Under the pieces are notes generated by a model. The model was not told the DNA's origin, made no database searches, and was given only the letters and a program-made list of their open reading frames with translations. 64,000 nt of DNA from NCBI RefSeq assembly GCF_900109295.1, contig NZ_FOIZ01000003.1, positions 15,472-79,471 of the forward strand, in the 5' to 3' direction. Both the position numbers and the translations under genes were made by a program. Origin of the DNA: Cognatiyoonia koreensis (GTDB lineage Bacteria; Pseudomonadota; Alphaproteobacteria; Rhodobacterales; Rhodobacteraceae). Shown here piece by piece: positions 7,878 to 16,814 of this stretch (position 1 is the first letter of the stretch; each line of letters opens with the position of its first letter).

Positions 7878-8405
7878 ATGGCGGTTCTGATCGAATACGG
7901 CACGATCGAAGGGCAAACCGGAAAAATTGCAAACTTTATCGCCGACCATATCCAGAGCCTTGGGCAGGATGTGACGCTTGTGAACACCGGTGACCGCGCC
8001 GCGCCGCCGGCGTCCTTTGACGGGGTCGACAAGGTGATCCTTGCCGCGTCCGTTCATGAACGGCGCCACCCCAAGATGTTTGAAACAACCATCGCCGCAC
8101 AAAGGGATGATCTTGCCCAGCGGCCCACGTTGCTGCTGTCGGTCAGCCTGAACGCTGCTTTTCCCGAAGGCGTCGAAGAGGCCCAGGAATACGTCGAGGA
8201 AATGGAATTGCGCACCGGCCTCACCCCGACCGAGGAAATGCTTGTCCCCGGGGCCGTGCACACAGACCGCTGTGATTATTATGCGCTACAAGTGCTGCGC
8301 CACGTCATCTTGCGCGGCAAGGATTACGATCCGGCGCAAGGCACGCATGAGTTTACCGATTGGGATGCACTCCGCGACCGCGTCTCGGCCTTTGTGGCGG
8401 CCTGA
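7878..8405 (+). CDS. Flavodoxin-domain protein (HemG-like)
   Basis: 175-aa flavodoxin-fold protein of the menaquinone-dependent protoporphyrinogen oxidase (HemG-like) group. The FMN phosphate loop is YGTIEGQTGKIA at the N-terminus. VILAASVHERRHP and LLLSVSLNAA match the family's core strands. GGAGG sits 7 bases before the ATG at 7878, which decides the start over an earlier ATG. Whether it oxidises protoporphyrinogen or serves another flavin redox role is not decided. Confidence 0.72.
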   Translation: MAVLIEYGTIEGQTGKIANFIADHIQSLGQDVTLVNTGDRAAPPASFDGVDKVILAASVHERRHPKMFETTIAAQRDDLAQRPTLLLSVSLNAAFPEGVEEAQEYVEEMELRTGLTPTEEMLVPGAVHTDRCDYYALQVLRHVILRGKDYDPAQGTHEFTDWDALRDRVSAFVAA

Positions 8406-8416
8406 CGTAGTGGCCG

Positions 8417-9025
8417 CTAGTCCCATTTGTAGTTGAAGCTGACCGAAATCCGTTCGTCCTCTTCGGACATGTTCATCGGCACCTCATGGCGCAGCCAACT
8501 TTCCCAAAGCAGCACCTCGCCCACTTCTGGTGCGATATAGACGAAGGGCTTCAGATGCTCTGGCGCATCCTTGGTGCGCGGCGGGGCGGCCATCATCATC
8601 TGCAGGCGCGGGTCTTCGAACTTGATCGCTGCAGAACCTTCGGGGAGCGCGACATAGGTCGTCCCGCTGATAACCGAGTGCGGATGGATGTGCCCCGTGT
8701 GGATGCCGCCGGGGGGCAGGATATTGATCCAAATGTCCTCAAGCTTCAGCGCCTTGTCCCCCAGATCGAAATGACAGTCCTTGGCGAAAGCCGCGACGTG
8801 TGTGTCCAGCGCTTTGACCACATCCGCAAAGATCGGAAACCGCCACGGCAGGTCGGACAGGGATGCATAGGAGGTATATCCTGGAAACCCGTTCGCCTCG
8901 CACCAGTCCTGCCCGGCCTCGTCGTCATCGGCGATGACAAGGCAGGATTGGGTGAGTTCACGCTGGTCGATGTCCGGGGACAAAGCCGCGCGGTAGAGCG
9001 GGGTGGTGAAGAGGTTTGTGATCAT
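8417..9025 (-). CDS. TIGR02466 family protein, 2OG-Fe(II) oxygenase-like
   Basis: About 202-aa protein matching the TIGR02466 group (putative 2-oxoglutarate/Fe(II) oxygenase fold). The iron-binding region HTGHIHPHSVISGTTYV contains the first metal ligands, and WLRHEVPMN near the C-terminus supplies the distal His. The start at 9025 (MITNLF...) fits the family; an upstream in-frame ATG at 9043 also exists. It converges on the flavodoxin gene. The substrate is unknown. Confidence 0.72.
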   Translation of the reverse strand: MITNLFTTPLYRAALSPDIDQRELTQSCLVIADDDEAGQDWCEANGFPGYTSYASLSDLPWRFPIFADVVKALDTHVAAFAKDCHFDLGDKALKLEDIWINILPPGGIHTGHIHPHSVISGTTYVALPEGSAAIKFEDPRLQMMMAAPPRTKDAPEHLKPFVYIAPEVGEVLLWESWLRHEVPMNMSEEDERISVSFNYKWD

Positions 9026-9428
9026 CAGAGTTGCATATCGCAACTCGTGATAAGCAACCAGTGGGCGGCAGTCGCTTTTGGAACAAAAGCGATGAGAGCA
9101 GCACCCGGTAGCAATTAGAGCGCCTCACAACACAAGGGCCGCGCCCGACCTGGAGGGCGTTTGCCCGTGTGGATCAGCGTCGCACCTCAAAGCATGTATG
9201 TCGGGTGTTTTGTGCGTGATATCGCCAATGCGCCCTCCGGGGGGGGGCAAGCCGAATTGAAAAGGCCCAGTGGACCTATTCAGGCGCAGAACGGGCGGTG
9301 CCCAGTACGGGCGCGGCCTGGTTATGCCGGGCAACATCAATCCGCAGCGAGAGGGCAATTTCCTGTTTTTAGTTGTGGTTACTCGCGCTATGGATGAAAT
9401 CCGTATCTTTGAATAATCGAGGTCAAAC
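9026..9428. other. 400-base intergenic stretch, nothing recognised
   Basis: No convincing ORF or RNA is visible between the TIGR02466 gene and the TIR-like gene. A run of nine or more G lies at about 9238. Composition shifts to AT-rich near 9360, at the edge of the TIR-like gene. Confidence 0.4.
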
Positions 9429-10250
9429 TTGTATCATTTAGTCGTTTTAGAAGGCTCGTTTTCTCAGAACCAAGTCAGCTGTGAATATGGACGGTTTCTA
9501 GAGTACACCTCAGAAGCAAATATAGAAAAATTTAAAGACCTTACCGATCTAGAATTGCTCGAATACCCAGCAATTTTTATGGGGGAAGGCTATGATGACG
9601 AGCCTGCAAGAATTGGAAAGTTGATTAAGATCAGCAAAGTAGGCCGAGAAGTCAAAGCCTACTACGTCGTCGATCCGGATCTACCGGCACTAACAAACCG
9701 GCAAATCTATGATTTGAGCGAAGAGCTTGATATCGCGAGCTTTGAGTTTTCGAGAAATCACTGGGCATTGAAAGACGTAGATTTGTTTGAAGTCTTGTTG
9801 CGCGCTGGTGTCAGGCAACCCTTCCAGCCATCAGTTTTTCGGCTGAGTCGCAATCCAGTTAAGAGTGATCTGATATCGGTCATGATGCCTTTCGATGCAT
9901 CTTCAGACAAGGTCTATGCCAATCTAAAGAGAGCTATTGAAGGTGAGGGTTTGCGGTGCAATAGGGCCGATGACATTTGGAAGAATTCCCACATCATGGA
10001 GGACGTTATCGAGTTAATCTGTACTGCTCGTGTCGTTGTATGCGATCTGAGTGGCATGAATGCGAATGTTTTCTATGAAACGGGTATTGCGCACAGCTTG
10101 GGTAAGGAGGTCATATTGATTACTCAATCAATGGAACACGTGCCCTTTGACCTTCGTTCTCTTCGATGCGTTACTTATTTGAACAATGGCGAAGGCAGAG
10201 AGGAATTGGCCAAAAAAGTTGTTGCCCGGGTTAGAGACTTGATTGGTTAA
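9429..10250 (+). CDS. TIR-like / nucleoside deoxyribosyltransferase-like domain protein
   Basis: 273-aa protein in two parts. Residues 1-140 have no family I recognise. Residues 147-250 form a Rossmann-like domain with SVMMPFD at the first strand, VVCDLSGMN, and NVFYETGIAH with Glu217 in the position of a catalytic Glu, then KEVILIT. This pattern is shared by TIR-like and nucleoside 2-deoxyribosyltransferase-like proteins, many of them in anti-phage loci. Start is TTG at 9429, 12 bases after an in-frame stop. The gene is clearly AT-richer than its neighbours, so it is probably acquired. It may be a stand-alone defence effector cleaving NAD or nucleotides, but that is inference. Confidence 0.6.
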   Translation: MYHLVVLEGSFSQNQVSCEYGRFLEYTSEANIEKFKDLTDLELLEYPAIFMGEGYDDEPARIGKLIKISKVGREVKAYYVVDPDLPALTNRQIYDLSEELDIASFEFSRNHWALKDVDLFEVLLRAGVRQPFQPSVFRLSRNPVKSDLISVMMPFDASSDKVYANLKRAIEGEGLRCNRADDIWKNSHIMEDVIELICTARVVVCDLSGMNANVFYETGIAHSLGKEVILITQSMEHVPFDLRSLRCVTYLNNGEGREELAKKVVARVRDLIG

Positions 10251-10259
10251 ACAACCCTC

Positions 10260-10288
10260 TTGCCACATCCCGCCAACCCTCCTATACG
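10260..10288 (+). promoter_or_regulatory. Sigma-70-like promoter ahead of rpmC
   Basis: TTGCCA, a 17-base spacer, then TATACG, 78 bases before the rpmC start. It lies just after the TIR-like gene, where ribosomal transcription must restart because rplP is not upstream. Confidence 0.55.
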
Positions 10289-10366
10289 GCGCACTTCACC
10301 CACTCCACCGGGATTCGGGGTCACGCTTTTGCGGCCTGCCGGTGATGTTGATAAAGGAGCCGTCCG

Positions 10367-10573
10367 ATGGACGCCAAAGAACTGCGGGACAAGACACCCG
10401 ATCAGTTGCGCGAGGAACTCGCCAACTTGAAGAAAGAAGCCTTTAACCTGCGTTTCCAGCAGGCCACAGGCCAGATGGAAAACACATCTGCGATGCGCCA
10501 GGCACGCCGGAACGCGGCCCGTGTCAAAACCATTCTGAACGAAAAGGCGAAAGCCGCAGCAGGGGAGGCATAA
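10367..10573 (+). CDS. rpmC: 50S ribosomal protein L29
   Basis: 68-aa L29, a two-helix protein near the peptide exit tunnel. The sequence ([13 protein letters not shown]..., [16 protein letters not shown]) fits the alphaproteobacterial form. GATAAAGGAG precedes the ATG. In most bacteria rplP lies directly upstream; here an unrelated gene does, so this is a restart point of the S10/spc cluster. rpsQ follows after 4 bases. Confidence 0.96.
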   Translation: MDAKELRDKTPDQLREELANLKKEAFNLRFQQATGQMENTSAMRQARRNAARVKTILNEKAKAAAGEA

Positions 10574-10577
10574 GACC

Positions 10578-10808
10578 ATGCCTAAGCGTATCCTCCAGGG
10601 TGTCGTGACATCCAACCAGAACCAGCAGACCGTCACCGTGTCTGTCGAACGTCGCTTCAAGCACCCGCTGCTGCAAAAGACTGTGCGTAAGTCCAAGAAG
10701 TACCGCGCACACGACGAAAACAACGCATTCAACGTTGGTGACACAGTCCGTATTCAGGAATGTGCCCCCAAGTCGAAAACCAAACGCTGGGAAGTGATCG
10801 CCAACTAA
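10578..10808 (+). CDS. rpsQ: 30S ribosomal protein S17
   Basis: 76-aa S17, a primary 16S rRNA-binding OB-fold protein. [10 protein letters not shown], then [21 protein letters not shown] are diagnostic. It sits 4 bases after rpmC in the standard order. The 77-base gap to rplN is longer than most here and GC-rich. Confidence 0.96.
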   Translation: MPKRILQGVVTSNQNQQTVTVSVERRFKHPLLQKTVRKSKKYRAHDENNAFNVGDTVRIQECAPKSKTKRWEVIAN

Positions 10809-10885
10809 GATCGCACCCGGTTCAACGAAACCCTAGGGGCCCGGTCGGAAATCGGGATTGACCCTATAGGTCGGAAGGAAACCAA

Positions 10886-11254
10886 ATGATCCAGATGCAG
10901 ACCAATCTGGATGTTGCTGACAACAGCGGCGCGCGCCGTGTTCAGTGCATCAAGGTTCTGGGTGGTTCTCACCGTCGTTACGCCAGTGTTGGAGACATCA
11001 TTGTCGTTTCGGTGAAAGAGGCCATTCCACGCGGCCGCGTAAAGAAAGGTGACGTCCGCAAGGCCGTCGTCGTACGCACCGCCAAAGAAGTCCGTCGCGC
11101 AGACGGCACAGCAATCCGTTTTGACAAGAACGCCGCTGTGATCCTCAACAACAACAACGAACCCATCGGTACACGTATCTTTGGGCCGGTTGTGCGTGAA
11201 CTGCGTGCGAAAAACTTCATGAAAATCATCTCGCTCGCTCCGGAGGTGCTGTAA
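10886..11254 (+). CDS. rplN: 50S ribosomal protein L14
   Basis: 122-aa L14, the usual length, located at the subunit interface. [17 protein letters not shown] and the C-terminal [18 protein letters not shown] are hallmarks. GGAAGGAAA precedes the ATG. rplX follows after 2 bases. Confidence 0.97.
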   Translation: MIQMQTNLDVADNSGARRVQCIKVLGGSHRRYASVGDIIVVSVKEAIPRGRVKKGDVRKAVVVRTAKEVRRADGTAIRFDKNAAVILNNNNEPIGTRIFGPVVRELRAKNFMKIISLAPEVL

Positions 11255-11256
11255 CC

Positions 11257-11562
11257 ATGGCTGCGAAACTCCGTAAAGGTGACAAGGTCATCGTGCTTGC
11301 CGGTAAGGACAAGGGCGTGACAGGCGAAATCAAATCTGTTGATCCCAAGTCCGGCAAAGCTGTCGTTGACGGCGTCAACATGGCGATCCGTCACGAGAAG
11401 CAATCCCAGAACTCTCAGGGTGGGCGCACGCCAAAGGCGATGCCGATCCAGTTGAGCAACCTGGCAATCGTAGATGCAAACGGCAAACCTTCGCGCGTCG
11501 GCTTCCGCATGGATGGCGACAACAAGGTGCGCTTTGCCAAGTCAACAGGGGATGCGATCTGA
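11257..11562 (+). CDS. rplX: 50S ribosomal protein L24
   Basis: 101-aa L24, an assembly-initiator protein of the large subunit. The KOW motif lies in [16 protein letters not shown]. The stop overlaps the rplE start by one base (TGATG), showing coupling. Confidence 0.96.
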   Translation: MAAKLRKGDKVIVLAGKDKGVTGEIKSVDPKSGKAVVDGVNMAIRHEKQSQNSQGGRTPKAMPIQLSNLAIVDANGKPSRVGFRMDGDNKVRFAKSTGDAI

Positions 11563-12125
11563 TGCTTGATACCGCAAACTACACCCCGCGCCTGAAAGCG
11601 CTTTATGCGGACACTATCCGCAAGGCGATGAAGGAAGAGTTCGGCTACAAGAACGACATGCAGATCCCGCGTCTGGACAAGATCGTCCTGAACATCGGCT
11701 GCGGCGCAGAAGCTGTCCGTGACAGCAAGAAAGCCAAGACCGCGCAGGAAGACCTGACAACCATCGCAGGCCAGAAGGCCATGACGACCGTGGCAAAGAA
11801 ATCCATCGCTGGTTTCCGCGTCCGTGAAGACATGCCACTGGGTGCGAAGGTTACGCTGCGTGCCGATCGTATGTACGAATTCCTCGACCGTCTGATCACT
11901 GTTGCGATGCCACGTATTCGTGACTTCCGCGGCGTGTCCGGCAAATCCTTTGATGGGCGCGGCAACTACGCCACCGGCATCAAGGAACACCTCATCTTCC
12001 CAGAGATCAACTTTGACAAGATCGATGAGAACTGGGGTATGGACATCGTCATCTGCACCACCGCCACAAATGACGCTGAAGCAAAGGCACTGTTGAAGCA
12101 CTTCAACATGCCGTTCAACAGCTAA
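11562..12125 (+). CDS. rplE: 50S ribosomal protein L5
   Basis: 187-aa L5, which binds 5S rRNA and the P-site t[11 protein letters not shown] near the start, [14 protein letters not shown] and the C-terminal [15 protein letters not shown] match the family. The length is typical. Confidence 0.97.
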   Translation: MLDTANYTPRLKALYADTIRKAMKEEFGYKNDMQIPRLDKIVLNIGCGAEAVRDSKKAKTAQEDLTTIAGQKAMTTVAKKSIAGFRVREDMPLGAKVTLRADRMYEFLDRLITVAMPRIRDFRGVSGKSFDGRGNYATGIKEHLIFPEINFDKIDENWGMDIVICTTATNDAEAKALLKHFNMPFNS

Positions 12126-12145
12126 GCGCCAGGAGAGAAAAAGAT

Positions 12146-12451
12146 ATGGCTAAGAAATCCATGATCGCACGCGAACGTAAGCGTGAAAAGCTGGTGGCGC
12201 AGTATGCTGAAAAGCGTGCAGCACTGAAGGCAATCATCAACGACAAGGACGTCCCTGTGGAAGAGCGGTTCAAGGCAACCCTTGATCTGGCAAAATTGCC
12301 ACGCAACTCCGCACCGACACGCTTGCACAACCGTTGCCAGCTCACCGGGCGTCCACACGCCTACTATCGTAAACTGAAGATCAGCCGGATCGCGCTGCGG
12401 GACCTTGGTTCCAATGGCGAGATTCCCGGCATGGTCAAGTCAAGCTGGTAA
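12146..12451 (+). CDS. rpsN: 30S ribosomal protein S14 (zinc-free type)
   Basis: 101-aa S14 of the long, cysteine-poor type: it lacks the CxxC zinc motifs of the short form. [17 protein letters not shown] and the C-terminal [11 protein letters not shown] are diagnostic. GGAGAG precedes the ATG. Confidence 0.97.
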   Translation: MAKKSMIARERKREKLVAQYAEKRAALKAIINDKDVPVEERFKATLDLAKLPRNSAPTRLHNRCQLTGRPHAYYRKLKISRIALRDLGSNGEIPGMVKSSW

Positions 12452-12463
12452 GGAGAGCACATT

Positions 12464-12862
12464 ATGGCAATGAACGATCCTATCGGCGATATGCTCACAC
12501 GCATCCGCAACAACCAGATGCGCGGCAAGCCATCGGTTGAAACACCGGCATCCAAGCTGCGCGCCTGGGTTCTGGACGTACTCGCAGACGAAGGTTACAT
12601 CCGCGGCTACGAAAAGATCGACGGTAAGGACGGCCACCCGGCCATCCGTATCGAGCTGAAGTATTACGAAGGCGAACCCGTCATTCGTGAATTGAAGCGG
12701 GTCTCAAAGCCCGGTCGCCGCGTCTACATGGGCGCAAATGACTTGCCAAGTGTCCGTCAGGGCCTTGGTGTGTCGATTGTCTCGACCCCAAAGGGCGTGA
12801 TGTCAGATGCAAACGCACGCGCAGCCAACGTTGGCGGCGAAGTGCTCTGCACAATCTTCTAA
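12464..12862 (+). CDS. rpsH: 30S ribosomal protein S8
   Basis: 132-aa S8, a primary 16S rRNA binder and in many bacteria the feedback repressor of the spc operon. [13 protein letters not shown] and the C-terminal [22 protein letters not shown] region are typical. Confidence 0.97.
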   Translation: MAMNDPIGDMLTRIRNNQMRGKPSVETPASKLRAWVLDVLADEGYIRGYEKIDGKDGHPAIRIELKYYEGEPVIRELKRVSKPGRRVYMGANDLPSVRQGLGVSIVSTPKGVMSDANARAANVGGEVLCTIF

Positions 12863-12872
12863 GGGGGCAAAC

Positions 12873-13406
12873 ATGTCTCGTATTGGTAAAAAACCGGTCG
12901 ATCTGCCCTCTGGCGTCACAGCCTCGGTCAGCGGCCAAACGGTTGAAGTGAAGGGGCCGAAAGGCACCCGCAGCTTCACAGCCACCGACGACGTGACCAT
13001 TTCGATGGGCGAAAACGCCATCAAGGTGGATCCACGCGGCAGTTCAAAGCGCGCGCGCCAGCAGTGGGGCATGTCCCGCACGCAGGTGCAGAACCTTGTC
13101 ACAGGCGTGACCGAAGGGTTCAAGAAAGAGCTTGAGATTTCCGGTGTCGGTTATCGTGCACAGATGCAGGGCAACGTCCTGAAACTGTCACTGGGCTACA
13201 GCCACGACGTGAACTTCGAAGTGCCGGAGGGTGTCACCGTGACAGCCGCCAAGCCAACCGAAGTCACTGTGGAAGGTATCGACCAACAACTTGTGGGTCA
13301 GGTCGCGGCGAACATCCGCGCTTGGCGCAAGCCAGAGCCCTACAAAGGCAAAGGCATCAAGTACAAGGACGAGTACATCTTCCGCAAAGAAGGCAAGAAG
13401 AAGTAA
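12873..13406 (+). CDS. rplF: 50S ribosomal protein L6
   Basis: 177-aa L6. The start at 12873 ([15 protein letters not shown]) follows AAGGGGG and gives the family length; an earlier in-frame ATG overlaps rpsH and is rejected. The C-terminal motif [15 protein letters not shown] is the L6 signature. Confidence 0.97.
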   Translation: MSRIGKKPVDLPSGVTASVSGQTVEVKGPKGTRSFTATDDVTISMGENAIKVDPRGSSKRARQQWGMSRTQVQNLVTGVTEGFKKELEISGVGYRAQMQGNVLKLSLGYSHDVNFEVPEGVTVTAAKPTEVTVEGIDQQLVGQVAANIRAWRKPEPYKGKGIKYKDEYIFRKEGKKK

Positions 13407-13417
13407 GGACCAGCATC

Positions 13418-13783
13418 ATGGCAAACAGCAAGAGACAACTGTTTCTGAAGCGCCGTATGCGCGTTCGGAACAAGCTGCGGAACGTTACTGCAAACGTGGG
13501 TCGCCCCCGTTTGTCCGTGCACCGCTCCAACAAGAACATCAGCGTCCAGCTGATCGACGATGCGAACGGGGTCACACTCGCATCCGCATCGTCGATGGAA
13601 AAAGATCTGGGCGTGGTCGGCAAGAACAACATCGAAGCCGCTGCAAAGGTGGGCGCTGCAATCGCAGAGCGTGCCAAGAAAGCCGGCGTCGAACAGGCGT
13701 ACTTCGACCGTGGTGGTTTCCTCTTTCACGGCAAGATCAAGGCTTTGGCCGATGCTGCCCGTGAAGGTGGCTTGAAAATCTAA
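13418..13783 (+). CDS. rplR: 50S ribosomal protein L18
   Basis: 121-aa L18, a 5S rRNA-binding protein. [20 protein letters not shown] at the start and [20 protein letters not shown] at the end are diagnostic. ATG 13418 is chosen by family length and the AAGGA ahead of it; the frame is open further upstream inside rplF. The spacer to rpsE is long and hairpin-rich. Confidence 0.96.
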   Translation: MANSKRQLFLKRRMRVRNKLRNVTANVGRPRLSVHRSNKNISVQLIDDANGVTLASASSMEKDLGVVGKNNIEAAAKVGAAIAERAKKAGVEQAYFDRGGFLFHGKIKALADAAREGGLKI

Positions 13784-13790
13784 GACTTGC

Positions 13791-13849
13791 AGGGCGCGCC
13801 AGTGGTGCGCCCTCGATGATCGAGGTCCCGGATCAGTTTCGGGACACTG
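13791..13849 (+). other. Hairpins in the rplR-rpsE spacer
   Basis: A 10-bp stem AGGGCGCGCC-AGT-GGTGCGCCCT (13791-13813, one G.U pair) is followed by a second stem GTCCCG...CGGGAC at about 13825-13845. No T-run follows. They may be attenuators, RNA-processing sites or protein-binding leader structures ahead of rpsE. Confidence 0.5.
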
Positions 13850-13896
13850 CGATCGGACAATCGGGCCTTTCGCCCACAAAAACAAAGGGATGCCCC

Positions 13897-14475
13897 ATGG
13901 CAGAACGTGAAAATCGCGGCCGCGGCCGTAACCGTGAAGAACAAGCACCGGAATTTGCCGACCGTCTGGTCGCCATCAACCGCGTGTCCAAGACAGTCAA
14001 GGGCGGTAAGCGCTTTGGCTTCGCAGCCCTCGTTGTTGTGGGTGACCAGAAGGGCCGTGTCGGCTTTGGCAAGGGCAAGGCGAAAGAAGTGCCCGAAGCG
14101 ATCCGCAAGGCGACAGAACAGGCCAAGCGCCAGATGATCCGCGTGCCGCTGCGCGACGGTCGTACACTGCACCACGACATCGAGGGCCGTCACGGCGCTG
14201 GTAAGGTCGTGATGCGCACGGCACCAGCCGGTACGGGTATCATCGCCGGTGGTCCAATGCGTGCCGTCTTCGAAATGCTGGGTGTGCAGGACGTCGTGTC
14301 CAAATCCATCGGTTCGCAGAACCCCTACAACATGATCCGCGCCACGATGAACGGCCTGACGAAAGAGGCATCGCCTCGCTCTGTCGCCCAGCGTCGTGGC
14401 AAGAAAGTCGCTGACATCCTGCCCAAGCGTGACGAGGCCCCCGCGGCCGAAGCCGCTGCCGAAGCAGACGCGTAA
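13897..14475 (+). CDS. rpsE: 30S ribosomal protein S5
   Basis: 192-aa S5, important for decoding accuracy. The double-stranded RNA-binding N-domain includes [20 protein letters not shown], and the second domain has [16 protein letters not shown]. Start ATG 13897 follows AAAGGGA and fits the family; an upstream ATG at 13816 lies in the hairpin-rich spacer and is rejected. An Ala/Glu-rich tail extends the C-terminus, as in other Rhodobacterales. Confidence 0.96.
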   Translation: MAERENRGRGRNREEQAPEFADRLVAINRVSKTVKGGKRFGFAALVVVGDQKGRVGFGKGKAKEVPEAIRKATEQAKRQMIRVPLRDGRTLHHDIEGRHGAGKVVMRTAPAGTGIIAGGPMRAVFEMLGVQDVVSKSIGSQNPYNMIRATMNGLTKEASPRSVAQRRGKKVADILPKRDEAPAAEAAAEADA

Positions 14476-14487
14476 GGAGACTGACAG

Positions 14488-14679
14488 ATGGCTAAGAAAA
14501 CAATCGTCGTTAAGCAGGTGGGTTCCCCCATCCGCCGCCCCGCCAAGCAGCGCGCAACGCTGATCGGTCTGGGTTTGAACAAGATGAACCGCACCCGCGA
14601 ATTGGAAGATACTCCTTCCGTACGTGGCATGGTTGAATCGGTGTCTCACATGGTCGAGATCATCGAGGAAAAGGGGTGA
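14488..14679 (+). CDS. rpmD: 50S ribosomal protein L30
   Basis: 63-aa L30. [29 protein letters not shown] and [17 protein letters not shown] are diagnostic. It is the last gene before the spc operon is interrupted; its usual neighbour rplO lies about 10.5 kb further on. The stop codon is built into a long inverted repeat. Confidence 0.96.
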   Translation: MAKKTIVVKQVGSPIRRPAKQRATLIGLGLNKMNRTRELEDTPSVRGMVESVSHMVEIIEEKG

Positions 14680-14723
14680 ACACCGTCTAGGAATTGATCC
14701 AGTGGATCAATTCAGGTGTTCAC
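14676..14723. repeat. Two-part inverted repeat at the end of rpmD
   Basis: Outer arms GTGAACACC (14676-14684) and GGTGTTCAC (14715-14723) enclose an inner perfect 10-bp stem GAATTGATCC-AGT-GGATCAATTC (14691-14713). The rpmD stop lies in the outer arm. No U-tract follows, so it may be a processing or stability element rather than a simple terminator. Confidence 0.75.
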
Positions 14724-15135
14724 GGGCGGAGCCCCGGATCGGCAATTGATGCAGATTTGGAACCTGCCGTTGGAAATTAAAAGCGCCTCGTGGGAAACTG
14801 CGGGGCGTTTGCAATATTTTGGACCAGAACATGCGTTAAACGTCAGGTTGAATTTGCGCAGAGGTTTCTTTGGTCACCCGCCATTTGCATATGACGACAC
14901 CGGGCTAGCCACCCCGAGGTCAAAACGCGTGCGCCGTTGCGCGCTTGCGCCAACAGGCATCAGCCGACTAGTCCTGCCAGTCTTGAATTTGTTAGTGCAA
15001 ATGACGCGCAACCAAGTCACGATCAGATCGGAAACAACTTGTTGGTGCGTAACAAAATCTGACGCGTTGCAAGATTGAAAAAGGCCACAGCCCGACGATG
15101 TGGTCGGAATTGGTATGACGAAGGGACCTCACAAC
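14680..15135. other. Island-edge spacer after rpmD
   Basis: About 450 bases without a convincing gene between rpmD and the DUF2848 gene. It holds the inverted repeat described above, a terminator-like stem at 14781-14810, and AT-richer DNA near 15000-15070 that may contain the promoter of the next gene. The frame open from 14716 has no family match I can see and is not called. Confidence 0.4.
14781..14810 (+). terminator. Probable terminator of the first spc segment
   Basis: AAGCGCCTCG paired with CGGGGCGTTT (10 bp including two G.U) around a 10-base loop, followed by GCAATATTTT. Position after rpmD fits transcription stop before the inserted genes. Confidence 0.5.
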
Positions 15136-15795
15136 ATGCGCGTTGATTTCAGCCTTGGCAACACGCCCCTCCCATTGGAAATCCAATCGGTTGTCATAGC
15201 CGGGTGGACCGGTCGAAATTTGCAGGCAGTCCAGCACCATATCGACGAACTGGCCATGTTGGGTATCGCGCCGCCAAGTCAGGTGCCCCTATATTACAGG
15301 GTCTCGCATACGCTTTTGTGCCAATCCGAGAGCATAGAGGTGCTGGGAACCGGCACATCGGGCGAGGTCGAACCTTTGCTGATCCAGCAGAACGGCAAAC
15401 GCTACCTTGGTCTGGCTTCGGATCACACTGATCGGGATCTGGAACGCCACTCTGTTGCGGCTTCCAAACAGGCCTGTGCCAAACCTGTTGCAACCGCACT
15501 TTGGGATTTTGACGCTATCATGGATCACCTCGATCAGATCACCCTGAAATGCTGGATCGAAGAGGACGGGCAGGAGGTGCTTTATCAGGACGGAACCTTG
15601 GCCGGTATTCGCCCGCTGACGGACCTTTGCGAAGGGGCTGGTATGGCGGACGGGACGGCGATGTTGTGCGGCACGTTGGCGGCCATTGGCGGCGTGCGCC
15701 CGGCCCGGCAATACCGCATGGAAATACACGATCCGACGACCGCAGACACGATCACGTTGTCCTACGACGTCAAAACGCTGCCGATCATCACTTAA
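15136..15795 (+). CDS. DUF2848 family protein
   Basis: 219-aa protein of the DUF2848 family, distantly related to fumarylacetoacetate-hydrolase-like enzymes. Key family stretches: VIAGWTGRN, the PPSQVPLYYRV block, GTGTSGEVEPLL, LGLASDHTDRDLE and KQACAKPVATALWDF. ATG 15136 is preceded by AAGGGA; upstream ATGs lack this. It converges on pxpC (15 bases between ends) and so lies beside a 5-oxoproline utilisation operon. It may act on a related cyclic or keto acid, but no reaction is established. Confidence 0.75.
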   Translation: MRVDFSLGNTPLPLEIQSVVIAGWTGRNLQAVQHHIDELAMLGIAPPSQVPLYYRVSHTLLCQSESIEVLGTGTSGEVEPLLIQQNGKRYLGLASDHTDRDLERHSVAASKQACAKPVATALWDFDAIMDHLDQITLKCWIEEDGQEVLYQDGTLAGIRPLTDLCEGAGMADGTAMLCGTLAAIGGVRPARQYRMEIHDPTTADTITLSYDVKTLPIIT

Positions 15796-15809
15796 GGCAG
15801 CACCTTGGT

Positions 15810-16814
15810 CTACTCATAGACGCAGCCATGGATCAGGTTCTCGCGCATCAGGCGCTGGGCCAATGATCCGCGCGCCACTGCGATATCCTCAAGGTAGTGG
15901 CCCCTTTGTTTTTGAAAGGCCCTGAGCGCATCAATCGCCTGCGGGCTGGAAATTGATGCGAACTTCACCGTGTCGCCCGCGCGAAATTGCGCCAACCGGT
16001 CGGTGTCACAGGAAATGACAGTGGCGATTTTCGGATAGCCACCCGTTGTCTGATGATCCGCAAGCAGCACCGTTGGAACGCCATCCCCGGACACCTGAAC
16101 AGATCCGCGCACGATGGGTTCGGACGGGATCGAAAGCGCCGCGTCAAGTTCTAGGGGGGGACCGCTCAATCGCATCCCCATGCGGTCATAGGCCTCTGTC
16201 ACCTTGAAGGTGTCCGACACAAAACACGCAACAGCCCCGTCGGCAAAATACTGATCCTGTGGGCCTGTGACAACGCGGATCGGTCCGTCGGGCATGAAGT
16301 CGGGCCGTCGGATATCGCCCAGTCGATCTTCGCGGAGGGCGGCATCCGAAACCGTGATGGTTTGTCCCGCTTGCACGACGCCACCGCCAAAGCCGGAGGT
16401 CGAATGCGTTGCACGACTGCCCAGCCATTCCGCGGCGTTCAACGTGCCCGCAAAGGCCAGATAGGCCCAGCTTCCGGTCTTTCCGGCGCTGATCGACAGT
16501 TGTTCGCCTTTTTGGATGGTGAGGATCGTCCAAGACGCGGTTTTCTGCGCGCCGCGCTTGACGACAAAATCCCCGCCGGTGATCGCGACGGTGACGGCAC
16601 CGGCCGTGCATTGCAGGATCAAACCGCCAAGCGAGATTTCGATGGCCGTCATTCCCGCCGCATTGCCAAGGGCCGCGTTGGCGGCATCAAAGGCCAGACG
16701 GTCCATCGGGCCTGACGTGGCCACACCAAAGCGCATGTTGCCGGGGCGGCCCGCATCCTGAAAGGTGACCAGTGGGCCAGCAAAGGAAACGCTGAAGGCT
16801 GCCTCACCCATCAT
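15810..16814 (-). CDS. pxpC: 5-oxoprolinase subunit C (biotin-dependent carboxyltransferase family)
   Basis: 334-aa KipA/PxpC-type protein, the larger partner of PxpB. Features seen: SFAGPLVTFQDAGRPG at the N-terminus, SGPMDRLAFDAANAALGN, and LLADHQTTGGYPKIATV near the C-terminus. The start at 16814 (or 16811) overlaps the pxpB stop, which supports coupling; a longer frame to 16883 would overlap pxpB too far. With PxpA and PxpB it hydrolyses 5-oxo-L-proline to L-glutamate with ATP. It is the last gene of the lysR-side operon. Confidence 0.86.
   Translation of the reverse strand: MMGEAAFSVSFAGPLVTFQDAGRPGNMRFGVATSGPMDRLAFDAANAALGNAAGMTAIEISLGGLILQCTAGAVTVAITGGDFVVKRGAQKTASWTILTIQKGEQLSISAGKTGSWAYLAFAGTLNAAEWLGSRATHSTSGFGGGVVQAGQTITVSDAALREDRLGDIRRPDFMPDGPIRVVTGPQDQYFADGAVACFVSDTFKVTEAYDRMGMRLSGPPLELDAALSIPSEPIVRGSVQVSGDGVPTVLLADHQTTGGYPKIATVISCDTDRLAQFRAGDTVKFASISSPQAIDALRAFQKQRGHYLEDIAVARGSLAQRLMRENLIHGCVYE

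Noticed and set aside
14716..15078. 120-codon plus-strand frame in the post-rpmD spacer
   Set aside because: Contains the terminator-like stem, has no RBS and no family-like pattern.
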